Shown piece after piece: positions 42,361 through 51,387 of a stretch of 55,751 nt of DNA. The stretch comes from JAJRTA01 sp965603125 (GTDB lineage Bacteria > Zixibacteria > MSB-5A5 > GN15 > FEB-12). The notes under the pieces are model-generated. The model was given only the letters and a program-made list of their open reading frames with translations, made no database searches and was not told where the DNA came from. Made by a program: the position numbers and the translations under genes. Within the stretch, counting starts at the first letter, position 1; each line of letters starts with the position of its first letter. The stretch spans positions 1 to 55,751 of the forward strand of contig CBFDBU010000021.1 in NCBI GenBank assembly GCA_965603125.1. Reading direction: 5' to 3'.

Positions 42361-44148
42361 ATGCCAAGCCAGTCCAGGCATACGTCAGATGGGCCGCCGC
42401 CACTAAGAACCATCGAGCAAGAGGAACTTGACCAAACCCTAAGCGATCACCGCGACTACGTGAGTTCGTCGAGTTCTAAAGGCAAAAAGTGTCGGCTTGC
42501 AAGAACCAACCTGAGAAAGCCACTCGCGTTTCCACGGCTCGTGGAGTTGAGTAGCGCGGACTTGTCGGGGGCCGACTTCGTCGATCAAACGATGATCGCA
42601 CCAAGATTCAACGACGCCGACCTCATCGAAGCCGACTTCCGAGATGTAAAACTGAAACCGGCAAGCAAGCAAGTCTCAGAGGTCGCTTTGCCTCTTGACA
42701 CATCGCGGACCGGGGCGAGTTTCGTTAAAGCCACCCTTATTAGTACTGACTTTGAGGGGGCCGAGATTCGAGAAGGGAACTTCAGGGAGGCCAATCTGCA
42801 AGGCGCAGTGTTGCGAAACGCCACCCTGCAAGATTCGAACTTCACGGGTGCTATAAACCTTGTAGCCGGTCAGTTTGCAGCAGCTAATGTTGCAGGTGCA
42901 AGATTGCCGCCAGAGATAGCAAGATTCGATGGACTCAGTCAGGTTGAGGAGCGCTCGCGCAATGCCAGGAAGCTGTTTCTCGCCATGCTCCTGGGTTGTG
43001 CCTACGCCCTGCTGACTGTTGCAACAACGACGGATGTAAGGCTTCTGACCAACAGTGCTTCATCACCCCTGCCAATCATCGGTGCGGAAGTCCCAATTGT
43101 GGGGTTCTACCTTGGAGCCCCGTTGATTCTGCTTGGCCTATTCGTCTATTTTCAGATCCACCTGCAGCGCAACTGGGAGGTACTTGCGACCTTGCCGGCT
43201 GTCTTCCCGGACGGCTGGGGTCTTGACAGAAAGGCTTTCCCGTGGATACTGAATGGACTGGTTCGACGCCATTTCAGACTGCTGAGAGATCCCTCGCTGC
43301 CATTCTACGGGCTGCAAACGGCTTCGGTTGTCGCGCTCGCCTGGTGCGCCGTACCGCTCACACTGTCTTTTCTGTGGCTCAGCTTTCTCGTACGGCATGA
43401 CTGGACAATTACTTCCATACACGTTGTTTTCCTAGCGCTCTGTATTTGGTTTGCAGTCCTCAGCTATCGCATTGCTGTGAAAACTCTTCGAGGGCGGCGC
43501 CCGCAGCTGTACAGACCGTACCTGAGGTTAGTGGTGCTCGTGCTCATTCTTGTCCTTCTGTTCTGTTGTTCCTGGAGTGGCATAGAGGGAAGTCCAGAGA
43601 GTTCGACGTTTTCAGGCGCCCTTGGCATCGTCGGTCTGAAAACGTATGCGGATATCTCCGAAGAGGACCTTTCGACCAAGCCGCCCAACTGGACTGGAGA
43701 TAGTGCGCAGCTCCCCTTGGTAAGAGGCGCTAAGCTTCAAGGCGGCAATCTCAGGCACGCAGTAGCCACAAGAGCTTTTCTGGTGAACGCCGATCTCAGG
43801 CGGGCTGACTTGAGCTACGCGGACCTTACCGGCGCGGATCTCCGAGGCGCCGACCTTGACGGAGCTGTCTTGAAACACGCCCACCTCTTCCGAGCCGACT
43901 TGTCTGGTGCGCAACTCAGGGGAACCGATCTCACGGGAGCTGATCTGATCTACGCTCAATTCAGGGGAGCCGTCGTGTCGGCTCGTTTGGACTCTACTCT
44001 CCTGGAACACACGAACTTCAGCGGTGCTGATCTAACAGGCGCTCAGGGTTTGAGTCCAGATGCAAAGGGCTGGTATGTTTCAGACTCGGCTACCCGGTTC
44101 CCGGAGGATGCGAGTGTCGAACTCCGTCGTGAATCGGCTTCCCCATAG
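42361..44148 (+). CDS. Membrane pentapeptide-repeat protein
   Basis: A 595-aa protein; ATG 42361 has a GAGGGG box 8 nt upstream and is preferred over ATG 42343. It has an unusual sandwich: a first pentapeptide-repeat block (about residues 60-180; LSSADLSGADF, EGAEIREGNF, REANLQGAVL), then about five membrane helices (KLFLAMLLGCAYALLTV, APLILLGLFVYF, TASVVALAWCAVPLTLSFLWL, VVFLALCIWFAVLSY, VVLVLILVLLFCCSW), then a second pentapeptide block near the C-terminus (about 470-570; ADLRRADLSYADLTGADLRG). Pentapeptide repeats form right-handed quadrilateral helices. No enzymatic domain is seen. It is convergent with acnA. Composition is slightly different from its neighbours. Confidence 0.8.
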   Translation: MPSQSRHTSDGPPPLRTIEQEELDQTLSDHRDYVSSSSSKGKKCRLARTNLRKPLAFPRLVELSSADLSGADFVDQTMIAPRFNDADLIEADFRDVKLKPASKQVSEVALPLDTSRTGASFVKATLISTDFEGAEIREGNFREANLQGAVLRNATLQDSNFTGAINLVAGQFAAANVAGARLPPEIARFDGLSQVEERSRNARKLFLAMLLGCAYALLTVATTTDVRLLTNSASSPLPIIGAEVPIVGFYLGAPLILLGLFVYFQIHLQRNWEVLATLPAVFPDGWGLDRKAFPWILNGLVRRHFRLLRDPSLPFYGLQTASVVALAWCAVPLTLSFLWLSFLVRHDWTITSIHVVFLALCIWFAVLSYRIAVKTLRGRRPQLYRPYLRLVVLVLILVLLFCCSWSGIEGSPESSTFSGALGIVGLKTYADISEEDLSTKPPNWTGDSAQLPLVRGAKLQGGNLRHAVATRAFLVNADLRRADLSYADLTGADLRGADLDGAVLKHAHLFRADLSGAQLRGTDLTGADLIYAQFRGAVVSARLDSTLLEHTNFSGADLTGAQGLSPDAKGWYVSDSATRFPEDASVELRRESASP

Positions 44149-44169
44149 GGAAAGTATGGTTCGTCCGCT

Positions 44170-46842
44170 CTACCCCGCCAATTGCCTGAGCACCATCTGC
44201 AGGATACCGCCGTGCCGGTAGTAATCGACGTCAACCGGCGTGTCCAGGCGAGCAATCATCTCAAACGTCCGCTCACCGCCGTGAGTAACGGCCGTTACCG
44301 TCACCTTCTGCTTCGGCTTTATCTCGTTGGACAGACCATTGATACTGAGATACTCGTGGCCGGTAAGACCCAAGCTCTCCCTGGACTGGCCGTCGAGGAA
44401 TTGCAGCGGCAGGACGCCCATCCCAACTAAGTTGGAGCGGTGGATTCGCTCAAAACTCTGCGCCAACACCGCCTTGACCCCTAACAGATTGGTGCCCTTG
44501 GCCGCCCAGTCGCGGGAGGAACCCATGCCGTAGTCTTTTCCGGCCAGCACTACCAGCGGCGTGCCCTCCTGTTTGTATTTCAGCGAGGCCTCATACACCG
44601 AAATCTGCTCCCCGGTGGGCAGGTAGCGGGTGACACCACCCTCGGTATCGGGGGCCAGAAGGTTGCGCAGTCGGATATTGGCAAAAGTGCCGCGCGTCAT
44701 CACGCGGTCATTGCCGCGCCGTGAACCATAGCTGTTGAAATCGGCCGGTTCCACCCCGTGTTCGATCAGGTACCTGCCGGCCGGTTGGTCGGCCTTGATA
44801 ACCCCGGCGGGTGAGATATGATCGGTCGTGATGGAGTCACCCAACATGACAAGCACGCGGGCGTCCTTGATCGGCTGTATGTCCGCCGGTTCCCGGGAAA
44901 GGTCGATAAAGAACGGCGGTTCCTGGACATAGGTGGAGCCTTCATCCCATTCGAAAAGATCGCCGCCGGGACTCTGTATCCTGTTCCAGGTTTTATTGGC
45001 CTCAAAGACAGTCGCGTAGCGCTTGCGAAACATCTCCGGTGAGAGGGCACGCTCGATAGTGTCGAGCACTTCCTTCTCGGTAGGCCAGATGTCCTTGAGA
45101 TAGACATCTTCGGCGCTCATGCCCTTCCCGATCGGTTCGCCGGCCAGGTCGATATCGACCGTTCCCGCCAGGGCATAGGCGACCACCAGCGGTGGCGAGG
45201 CCAGGTAGTTGGCCTTGGTGTGTTGGCTGACGCGACCCTCGAAATTGCGATTTCCCGACAGCACCGCCGCCGCGACGAGGTTGCCCTTGTCGATAGCGTT
45301 CTCGACTTGCTCCGCCAGGGGGCCGGAGTTGCCGATGCAGGTTGTGCAGCCGAAACCCACGTTGTGGAAGCCGAGTTTCTTGAGAGGCTCCATCAGGCCG
45401 GCCTTCTCAAGGTAATCAATGACCACCCGTGAGCCGGGGGCAAGCGATGTCTTGACGTATGGCTTGATGCTCAGACCACGCCGGACTGCCTTCTCAGCCA
45501 CCAGACCGGCCGCAACCAAGACGAAGGGATCAGAAGTGTTGGTACAGGAGGTAACAGCCGCAATCACAACCGCCCCGTGCCCCATTTCGACGCTGTAGCC
45601 GTCGGTGATAGTTACTTTGCGGTCGTGATCCGCCTCTCGAAGCTCAAACCCTCGTTCCTGGATCGACCTGGACAGCGAAGCCCGGAACTCCTGCTTCATC
45701 GCCGAGAGCGCGATACGGTCTTGCGGCCGCTTGGGCCCGGCCAGCGACGGCTCGACGGTCGCGCAGTCGAGTTCCAGCGTGTCGGTGTATTCCGGCGCAG
45801 TGGAACCCGCAGTTCTGAAGAGAGTCTGCTCCCTGGTGTAGCGTTCGACCAGGTCGATCTGCTCGTCGGAGCGACCGGTCAGGCGCAGGTATTCGAGGGT
45901 GGCGTTGTCGACCGGGAAGAAACCCATGGTGGCGCCATATTCGGGGGCCATGTTGGCAATCATGGCTTTGGTCGGGAGGGGCAACTCGTCCAGCGCCGGA
46001 CCGAAATACTCGACAAACTTGCCGACCACACCCTTCTCGCGAAGCATCTGCGTAACCGTCAGAACCAGATCAGTACCGGTGACGCCTTCCCCCAGGCGAC
46101 CGGTCAGTTTGAAACCTATCACCTGCGGTGTCAGCATGTAGATAGGCTGGCCCAACATGGCCGCCTCGGCCTCGATACCGCCCACTCCCCAGCCCACAAC
46201 GCCTAAGCCGTTGATCATCACCGTGTGGCTGTCCGTTCCCACCAGGGAATCCGGCATCGCCACGCCGTTTTTCACCAGCACACAGTCGGCCAGGTATTCG
46301 AGATTGACCTGGTGGCAGATTCCCGTCGCGGGAGGTACCACGCGGAAATTATCGAAAGCCTTGCGGCCCCAGTGCAGGAATTCGTATCTCTCGCGGTTGC
46401 GTTCGAATTCCTTGTCCATGTTCACCTGCAGAGAGGAGTCAGACCCGTATGAATCCACCTGCACGGAGTGGTCAATGACCAGATCGACCGGCACCAGGGG
46501 GTTGATTCTCTTCGGGTCCCCTCCCATTCGTTTCATCGCCGAGCGCAGCGCAGCCAGATCGACCACCGCCGGTACGCCCGTGAAATCCTGCAGCAGGACG
46601 CGCGCCGGTTTGAATGGGAGTTCCACGTCTGGGACACTCCCGGCCCGGTAGCCGGCCAGGCGGGTGACATCTTCCTCCCTGATAACGTGGCCGTCGAGAT
46701 TGCGCAGCAGCGATTCCAGCAGCACCTTCATGGAATAGGGCAGCTTCTCCAGTTGCCCCGGTGTCGCCACCTTGTCCAGCCGGTGAATTTTGTAGCTTCC
46801 TCCCTTTGCTTTCAGAGTTGCGCAAGCGCCGAACGGATCCAT
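44170..46842 (-). CDS. acnA: Aconitate hydratase (AcnA type)
   Basis: Interconverts citrate and isocitrate in the TCA cycle, using a 4Fe-4S cluster. ATG 46842 with GGAGG upstream starts MDPFGACATL and gives 890 aa, normal for the AcnA/IRP1 branch. Cluster Cys are in TSCTNTSDP and GFGCTTCIGNSG. Substrate-site segments VGTDSHTVMINGLGVVGWGVGG and SSRDWAAKGTNLLGVKAV are present. The C-terminal swivel domain is complete. It is divergent from ispE. Confidence 0.95.
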   Translation of the reverse strand: MDPFGACATLKAKGGSYKIHRLDKVATPGQLEKLPYSMKVLLESLLRNLDGHVIREEDVTRLAGYRAGSVPDVELPFKPARVLLQDFTGVPAVVDLAALRSAMKRMGGDPKRINPLVPVDLVIDHSVQVDSYGSDSSLQVNMDKEFERNRERYEFLHWGRKAFDNFRVVPPATGICHQVNLEYLADCVLVKNGVAMPDSLVGTDSHTVMINGLGVVGWGVGGIEAEAAMLGQPIYMLTPQVIGFKLTGRLGEGVTGTDLVLTVTQMLREKGVVGKFVEYFGPALDELPLPTKAMIANMAPEYGATMGFFPVDNATLEYLRLTGRSDEQIDLVERYTREQTLFRTAGSTAPEYTDTLELDCATVEPSLAGPKRPQDRIALSAMKQEFRASLSRSIQERGFELREADHDRKVTITDGYSVEMGHGAVVIAAVTSCTNTSDPFVLVAAGLVAEKAVRRGLSIKPYVKTSLAPGSRVVIDYLEKAGLMEPLKKLGFHNVGFGCTTCIGNSGPLAEQVENAIDKGNLVAAAVLSGNRNFEGRVSQHTKANYLASPPLVVAYALAGTVDIDLAGEPIGKGMSAEDVYLKDIWPTEKEVLDTIERALSPEMFRKRYATVFEANKTWNRIQSPGGDLFEWDEGSTYVQEPPFFIDLSREPADIQPIKDARVLVMLGDSITTDHISPAGVIKADQPAGRYLIEHGVEPADFNSYGSRRGNDRVMTRGTFANIRLRNLLAPDTEGGVTRYLPTGEQISVYEASLKYKQEGTPLVVLAGKDYGMGSSRDWAAKGTNLLGVKAVLAQSFERIHRSNLVGMGVLPLQFLDGQSRESLGLTGHEYLSINGLSNEIKPKQKVTVTAVTHGGERTFEMIARLDTPVDVDYYRHGGILQMVLRQLAG

Positions 46843-47029
46843 AATCTGCCTCCTTGACTTGTCTATCGCCGGCATTTCAATACTGTTTTATCCTGAGTAT
46901 TATATACAACAGACCCGGCGAATACAAGTCATGCAGTGATCTTCATCCGGGAACCGCATTCGGCCTTGCTTTCACAGAACGAAAGGCTATCCTACACATT
47001 GACCTGACGCAGGAAACGATTGAGGTTAC

Positions 47030-47911
47030 ATGCTGCTCAGAGATCGGGAAAAAGGCCATCTGGAGATCGACGCCCCGGCCAAGATCAACCTGTTTCTGGA
47101 GGTTCTCCGCAGGCGCGAGGACGGCTATCACGATATCAACTCGGCGTTGCAGGCCGTCTCGCTCTTTGACCGTCTCAGCTTCAGGGTGACCGCCCAACCG
47201 GGGATTTCTATCGAGGTGCTCGGCAACGCGGACCTGTCGCCCGGAGAAGACAATCTTGTGACTCGCTCGTTCAACATGATGAGAAGCAGGTTTGATTTCA
47301 AACGAGGCTTGTCGGTGGCGCTTCACAAGCGCATTCCGGTGGCTGCCGGGTTGGGCGGGGGGTCATCGGACGCAGCAGCGACAATACTGGCGTGCAACCT
47401 GCTTTTTAACCTGGGACTGAGCCGCTCGCGGATGAGTGAGTTGTCGCTGGAGATCGGCTCCGATCTGCCGTTTTTCTTCTCCCACGGGCAGGCGCTGGTG
47501 AGAGGACGGGGGGAAATCGTCGAGGAGATATCACTCCCGCTCAATTACTGGCTGCTGTTGGTCAATCCGGGGATTGCCATCTCGACGGCGGCCAGCTATG
47601 CAGCGTTGAAAATGGACTTGACAAAAAGGCAGGACGGGTTTAGTTTACCGGATTGCCGGGATGTACAGGCCCTTGTCGGGGCTTTACAGTTGTCCGGCAA
47701 TGACTTCGAAGGGGTCCATCGGGAGTCCTGCCCTGTCCTGGAGTCCGTCAGGGCGACCCTTCTGGATTCGGGAGCGCTGTTGGCAAGAATGAGTGGCTCC
47801 GGACCGACAATGTTCGGAGTTTTTGGTGAGGCTGCAAAAGCAAGGAGTAGTCTTAAGTTCAACCCGGGGCGTTGGCAGCATTGCACGGTCAAGCCAATTA
47901 CCTGGCCATGA
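47030..47911 (+). CDS. ispE: 4-diphosphocytidyl-2-C-methyl-D-erythritol kinase
   Basis: IspE is the ATP-dependent GHMP kinase of the MEP isoprenoid pathway. The 293-aa protein has the substrate motif APAKINLFLEVLRRREDGYHDI near the start, the GHMP ATP-loop PVAAGLGGGSSDAAAT, a catalytic-Asp segment EIGSDLPFF, and the C-terminal MSGSGPTMFGVF. ATG 47030 follows GAGG at good spacing. It heads the ispE-spoVG-tRNA-prs-rplY run, an arrangement common in deltaproteobacteria and their relatives. Confidence 0.93.
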   Translation: MLLRDREKGHLEIDAPAKINLFLEVLRRREDGYHDINSALQAVSLFDRLSFRVTAQPGISIEVLGNADLSPGEDNLVTRSFNMMRSRFDFKRGLSVALHKRIPVAAGLGGGSSDAAATILACNLLFNLGLSRSRMSELSLEIGSDLPFFFSHGQALVRGRGEIVEEISLPLNYWLLLVNPGIAISTAASYAALKMDLTKRQDGFSLPDCRDVQALVGALQLSGNDFEGVHRESCPVLESVRATLLDSGALLARMSGSGPTMFGVFGEAAKARSSLKFNPGRWQHCTVKPITWP

Positions 47912-47941
47912 CAAGGTACATTGAAGCTGGAGGGATGCTCT

Positions 47942-48211
47942 GTGGAGATTACGGAAGTCAGGGTCAGACTGCGAGACGAGGAGCGCCTGAAGGGATTCGT
48001 CAACGTAACCTTTGACGACGCTTTTGTGGTGCATGGGATGAAGATAATCCACGGCAACAACGGTTATTTCGTCGCCATGCCGAGCAGAAAGCGTCCCGAT
48101 GGCACCCATCAGGACATCGCCCACCCGGTAAGCAGCGAGATGCGAAAGAAGATTGAGGAGAAAGTTCTACAAGCCTACGAGACGGAACTGAAAGAGCACT
48201 CGAAGCTCTGA
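47942..48211 (+). CDS. spoVG: SpoVG family RNA/DNA-binding regulator
   Basis: An 89-aa SpoVG. The GTG start at 47942, right behind GGAGGGATG, gives (V/M)EITEVRVRLRDEERLKGFVNVTFDDAFVVHGMKII and then AMPSRKRPDGTHQDIAHPV, the family core. SpoVG binds nucleic acid and affects envelope and virulence gene expression in Gram-positives; here it sits, as in many bacteria, between ispE and prs. Spore formation is not implied. Confidence 0.92.
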   Translation: MEITEVRVRLRDEERLKGFVNVTFDDAFVVHGMKIIHGNNGYFVAMPSRKRPDGTHQDIAHPVSSEMRKKIEEKVLQAYETELKEHSKL

Positions 48212-48230
48212 TAAGCCCGGAGACCGACAC

Positions 48231-48302
48231 TGGGGCGTCGTCAAGCGGTAAGACACCAGCCTTTGGAGCTGGCATACCCAGGTTCGAATCCTGGCGCCCC
48301 AG
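48231..48302 (+). tRNA. tRNA-Gln (anticodon TTG)
   Basis: Folds as a 72-nt cloverleaf. The 7-bp acceptor stem pairs TGGGGCG (48231-48237) with CGCCCCA (48295-48301), discriminator G48302. The anticodon arm CCAGC-CTTTGGA-GCTGG places TTG at positions 34-36. The T arm contains GGTTCGAATCC. CCA is not encoded. The D arm (CAAGCGGTAAG) resembles E. coli tRNA-Gln. Confidence 0.93.
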
Positions 48303-48326
48303 CATAGACTCCGCCGGGTCGAGCCC

Positions 48327-48343
48327 CCCGGCGAATCGCCGGG
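48327..48343. repeat. GC-rich palindrome between tRNA-Gln and prs
   Basis: CCCGGCGA at 48327-48334 is inverted as TCGCCGGG at 48336-48343 around one base, followed by AATGAC. The CGGGAATGAC tail recurs at about 11492-11502 after the MITE-like element, so this may be a dispersed repeat fragment. It could also form a hairpin after the tRNA, but no T tract follows. Confidence 0.4.
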
Positions 48344-48391
48344 AATGACACCGAATAGCTTTGAGATTCACTTAAAAACGGTCAGGTAGCC

Positions 48392-49342
48392 ATGATTGTA
48401 CGCGAGGAACTTAAACTTGTAACCGGCAACTCCAATCGGCCGCTGGCGGAGAAAATCGCCGGCTACTTAGGGGAACGACTTACCGACTGCACGGTAACCA
48501 GGTTTTCCGACGGCGAAGTATTCGTACAGATAAACGATAATATCCGTGGTGCCGACCTGTTCATAATCCAGCCCACCAATCCACCGGCGGAGAATCTGAT
48601 AGAGCTCCTGATGTTGATCGAGGCGTCACGCCGCGCTTCGGCCATGCGGATCACGGCCGTTATTCCTTACTACGGCTATGCCCGCGCCGACCGCAAGGAC
48701 CGCCCACGAGTGGCCATTACCGCCAAGTTGGTGGCTAACCTGATCACGTCTGTCGGCGCCGATCGGATAATAACGATGGACCTGCACGCCAGCCAGATCC
48801 AGGGCTTTTTTGACCTGCCTCACGACCATCTCTATTCCTCGGTCATCTTCAACAACCATATCCGATCCATGAATCTGGAGAACTTGGTAGTGGTGTCGCC
48901 GGATGTGGGTTCAATCAAGATGGCTCGAGCTACGGCAACTGCGCTGCGCGCCGATCTGGCTATCGTGGATAAGAGGCGGCCCTGGGCCAACGAGTGTGAG
49001 GTTATGAACCTGATTGGTGATGTCGAAGGCCGAAATGTCCTGATCAGGGATGACATGGTGGACACCGGCGGTTCGATCTGCTCCGCCGCTCATTTCGTGA
49101 AAGCGCGTGGCGCTCTTGATATCTGTGCCGCCTGCACGCACGGAGTCCTGTCGGGCGCCGCCATCGAGAGAATCAGCAACTCACCGATAAAAAAGATGAT
49201 CATTACCGATTCTATGGACCAGTCCGGCCGTTCGCTGCCGGAAACTTTTGAAGTGCTGACCTGTTCCGAATTGATCGGCGAGGCGATAAACAGGATATTC
49301 GATGAAGAGTCGGTATCATCGCTCTTCAAGGACACGCCATAA
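48392..49342 (+). CDS. prs: Ribose-phosphate pyrophosphokinase
   Basis: Makes PRPP from ribose 5-phosphate and ATP for nucleotide, His and Trp synthesis. The length of 316 aa is standard. The ATP loop FSDGEVFVQINDNIRGADLF, the flexible catalytic loop YGYARADRKD, the divalent-metal His in DLHASQIQGFF, and the PRPP loop RDDMVDTGGSIC are present. ATG 48392 follows AGG. rplY begins 40 nt downstream. Confidence 0.96.
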   Translation: MIVREELKLVTGNSNRPLAEKIAGYLGERLTDCTVTRFSDGEVFVQINDNIRGADLFIIQPTNPPAENLIELLMLIEASRRASAMRITAVIPYYGYARADRKDRPRVAITAKLVANLITSVGADRIITMDLHASQIQGFFDLPHDHLYSSVIFNNHIRSMNLENLVVVSPDVGSIKMARATATALRADLAIVDKRRPWANECEVMNLIGDVEGRNVLIRDDMVDTGGSICSAAHFVKARGALDICAACTHGVLSGAAIERISNSPIKKMIITDSMDQSGRSLPETFEVLTCSELIGEAINRIFDEESVSSLFKDTP

Positions 49343-49382
49343 ATAGTCCTTTGACCCTGAAGATAGAGGATTTACTACAGCT

Positions 49383-50081
49383 ATGAAAGAAGTACCCATT
49401 ACCGCTACCCGGCGTGACTCGGTGGGCAAAGGTGTTGCTCGGCGCGAGAGAATGGCCGGCAACATCCCTGCGATCGTGTACGGCCCTGAAGTTGAGCCTG
49501 TCCCCATTTCAGTCGACGAGAGAGCTTTTCGCACGGCCATGAAGGCGGCCGGTGGGGCCAGCACGCTGATCAGTCTCGACGTGGAAGGCGCAAGGAACAC
49601 GGTTGTGTTGCGCGAAATCCAGCGCGATCCGGTGACAAGCAGGATCACCCATCTGGATTTTCACGCCGTATCCATGACCCGACCGATGTACCTGTCGATC
49701 CCGATCAGCTTTGTCGGCACTCCGCGCGGCGTCAAGACGGACGGAGGCATCATGCAGATCACCATGCGTGAAATGGAGGTCTCCTGTCTCCCGACCGACA
49801 TTCCCGACAAGATCGAACTCGATGTGACCGATCTTGGCATCGGCGATTCCATGCACGTCAGGGACGTGTCAATTCCCATGGCGAAAATTCTCGATCCCGA
49901 ACGCCGTACGATTGTAGTGATCGCCGCGCCTACCGTGGTTAAGGCTGACGCCGTCGAGGAGGCGGAAGAGGCTGAAGTCGCTGAGGGCGAAGAGGGCGCT
50001 GAAGCCGCCGAGGGCGTCACCGAGGCCGAGACTGCCGAAGGTAAAGAGCCGCCAAAGAAGGAAGACGACAAGAAGAAATAG
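49383..50081 (+). CDS. rplY: 50S ribosomal protein L25/general stress protein Ctc
   Basis: A 232-aa protein of the long Ctc type that binds 5S rRNA. N-terminal L25 domain (about 1-90: TRRDSVGKGVARRERMAGNIPAIVYGPE), C-terminal TL5-type beta domain (about 95-180), then a tail rich in Glu/Ala with a final KKEDDKKK. Its ATG follows AGAGGA. In many genomes pth follows; here a non-coding accessory region does instead. Confidence 0.92.
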   Translation: MKEVPITATRRDSVGKGVARRERMAGNIPAIVYGPEVEPVPISVDERAFRTAMKAAGGASTLISLDVEGARNTVVLREIQRDPVTSRITHLDFHAVSMTRPMYLSIPISFVGTPRGVKTDGGIMQITMREMEVSCLPTDIPDKIELDVTDLGIGDSMHVRDVSIPMAKILDPERRTIVVIAAPTVVKADAVEEAEEAEVAEGEEGAEAAEGVTEAETAEGKEPPKKEDDKKK

Positions 50082-50567
50082 CACTCCCTCTTTCCATGAG
50101 CACGTGAAGGTCGCCGCGGCAGTCGTGGCTGGTAATCACCAGGCGCTTGATCTTCTGCTTCCGGGAAACGGACGAGAAGTGGCCATGTCCCGGATTCACT
50201 GCGCTGCTACGACTTCAAGCTCTCTTCCAGTAGTCGCTTGCCAAGCAGTTGCAATTGACTTTCAAGCTCCTCCCAGAATACTTCCTTGACTTCACTCCAG
50301 CGATAGCGTAAATCCTTCCGTGTAAACCAAAAGTTAACCATGGGTTTGACTCCTTTCATTTATCCTGAAAGACTCAAGTCAAAACCGTTGTTATTTCAAC
50401 AAACCAATTTACACACAACTTAAGATACACTACCCTTATACTGGGGTACTACTCGTACCCCACATGGGACCCCGAATGCCCCCTCGTGCTCATTGGACAA
50501 CGGTCGATCACGAGACCAGTGAAGACAGGCCCGTCAACATGGACGAGCTGAAAAGTGGAAATCCGTG
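50082..50567. other. Mostly non-coding stretch between rplY and luxR
   Basis: Contains a possible 44-codon minus-strand ORF (50207-50341) and, from 50440, the first copy of a duplicated leader ending at the luxR start. No pth gene, promoter hexamers or terminators are clear in the rest. Confidence 0.4.
50207..50341 (-). CDS. Possible 44-aa small protein
   Basis: ATG 50341 (minus strand) has a strong AAAGGAG site 8 nt upstream. The product MVNFWFTRKDLRYRWSEVKE... ends SLKS at 50207 and is Trp-rich and amphipathic, predicted as one helix (WEELESQLQLLGKRLLEE). I do not recognise it. It could be a small regulatory protein or a fragment of a decayed gene. The strong ribosome site and clean start favour real translation. 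Confidence 0.4.
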   Translation of the reverse strand: MVNFWFTRKDLRYRWSEVKEVFWEELESQLQLLGKRLLEESLKS

Positions 50568-50640
50568 ATGAGTTCGGACGAAATCGGTATTATTGCTGCA
50601 TTCGTTAGGAGGTTGCATCGGCTCAGAGATGAGATAGAGG
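50440..50640 (+). repeat. Duplicated leader, copy 1 (luxR upstream)
   Basis: This segment is repeated with many substitutions at about 51388-51580. Shared blocks include TGCTCAT, CAACGGTCGATCA, ACCAGTGAAGACAGGCCCG and GTGATGAGTTCGGAC. It includes the luxR start and about 22 first codons. Within it GGGGTAC-TACTC-GTACCCC (50442-50460) is a perfect 7-bp inverted repeat, a likely operator or hairpin. Confidence 0.8.
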
Positions 50641-51296
50641 CTTCTGAGAACCCGGGAATCCAGAAATGGGCCGAGTTTCAGACAGCTCGCGAGGCGCTTA
50701 AGGGCTTGAAGGCATCGCACCCCGACGACGCTGACATCAGTGAATGTGAAAACGTGGTCGAGGAACTCATTTCTCTGAGTGGAAAGCAGTTCCTCATGAA
50801 TGTTGCGCGCGACATCACCGAACGCAAGCGCGCTGAAGAGGCGCTAAGGGAGGCAAACGAGAGGTTGATTGCCGAGCAGGATGCTCTCAAAGAAAAGAAC
50901 ATCGCCTTGCGGGAAGTCCTCAATCAGATCGACAATGAAAAGAAACAGATAGGACGCCATGTCCGGTCCAACATTGACAGGATCGTGATGCCGATACTGA
51001 ACAAGCTCGAAACAAGAGCAGGGCCGGATCAAAAGGATTACATCACGTTACTACGCAGCAGCCTGGAAGAGATAACATTCCCGTTTGTCAACAAGCTGGA
51101 GGCGAAGTTTACCAGCTTGACGCCGCGTGAAGTGCAAATCTGTAACATGATCAGGAATGGCCTCACGTCAAAGGAAATCGCTTCTGCTTTGGATACCTCG
51201 GAGTTGACGGTTCGCAAACAGCGCAAGAATATCAGAAGAAAGCTGGGCATCTCTCGTGACAAAATTAACCTGAATTCTTTTCTGCAAGCGATGTAG
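50568..51296 (+). CDS. LuxR-type HTH regulator with PAC-like remnant
   Basis: A 242-aa protein. Residues 1-75 resemble no known domain, but NVARDITERKRAEEALREANERL is the typical end of a PAS/PAC module; the PAS fold itself appears lost or too short. A coiled coil (EQDALKEKNIALREVLNQIDNEKK) and a helical region with HVRSNIDRIVMPILNKLE follow, as in PAS-GerE regulators of uncultured bacteria. The C-terminus is a clear GerE/LuxR HTH: LTPREVQICNMIRNGLTSKEIASALDTSELTVRKQRKNIRRKLGI. No receiver domain. Start ATG 50568, or the adjoining GTG 50565. A perfect palindrome lies about 110 nt upstream. Confidence 0.8.
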   Translation: MSSDEIGIIAAFVRRLHRLRDEIEASENPGIQKWAEFQTAREALKGLKASHPDDADISECENVVEELISLSGKQFLMNVARDITERKRAEEALREANERLIAEQDALKEKNIALREVLNQIDNEKKQIGRHVRSNIDRIVMPILNKLETRAGPDQKDYITLLRSSLEEITFPFVNKLEAKFTSLTPREVQICNMIRNGLTSKEIASALDTSELTVRKQRKNIRRKLGISRDKINLNSFLQAM

Positions 51297-51387
51297 TCCA
51301 GCTCTCCGTGGAGAAGGATTCTCGTAGGCGATATCGCACGGATTCCTCCCGCTACATACTCAATAGCCACACCATGAACTCTCTTCA

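Noticed and set aside
48231..48302. tRNA-Trp reading of the anticodon loop
   Set aside because: The CCAGC/GCTGG stem places TTG, not CCA, at positions 34-36, and the body resembles tRNA-Gln.
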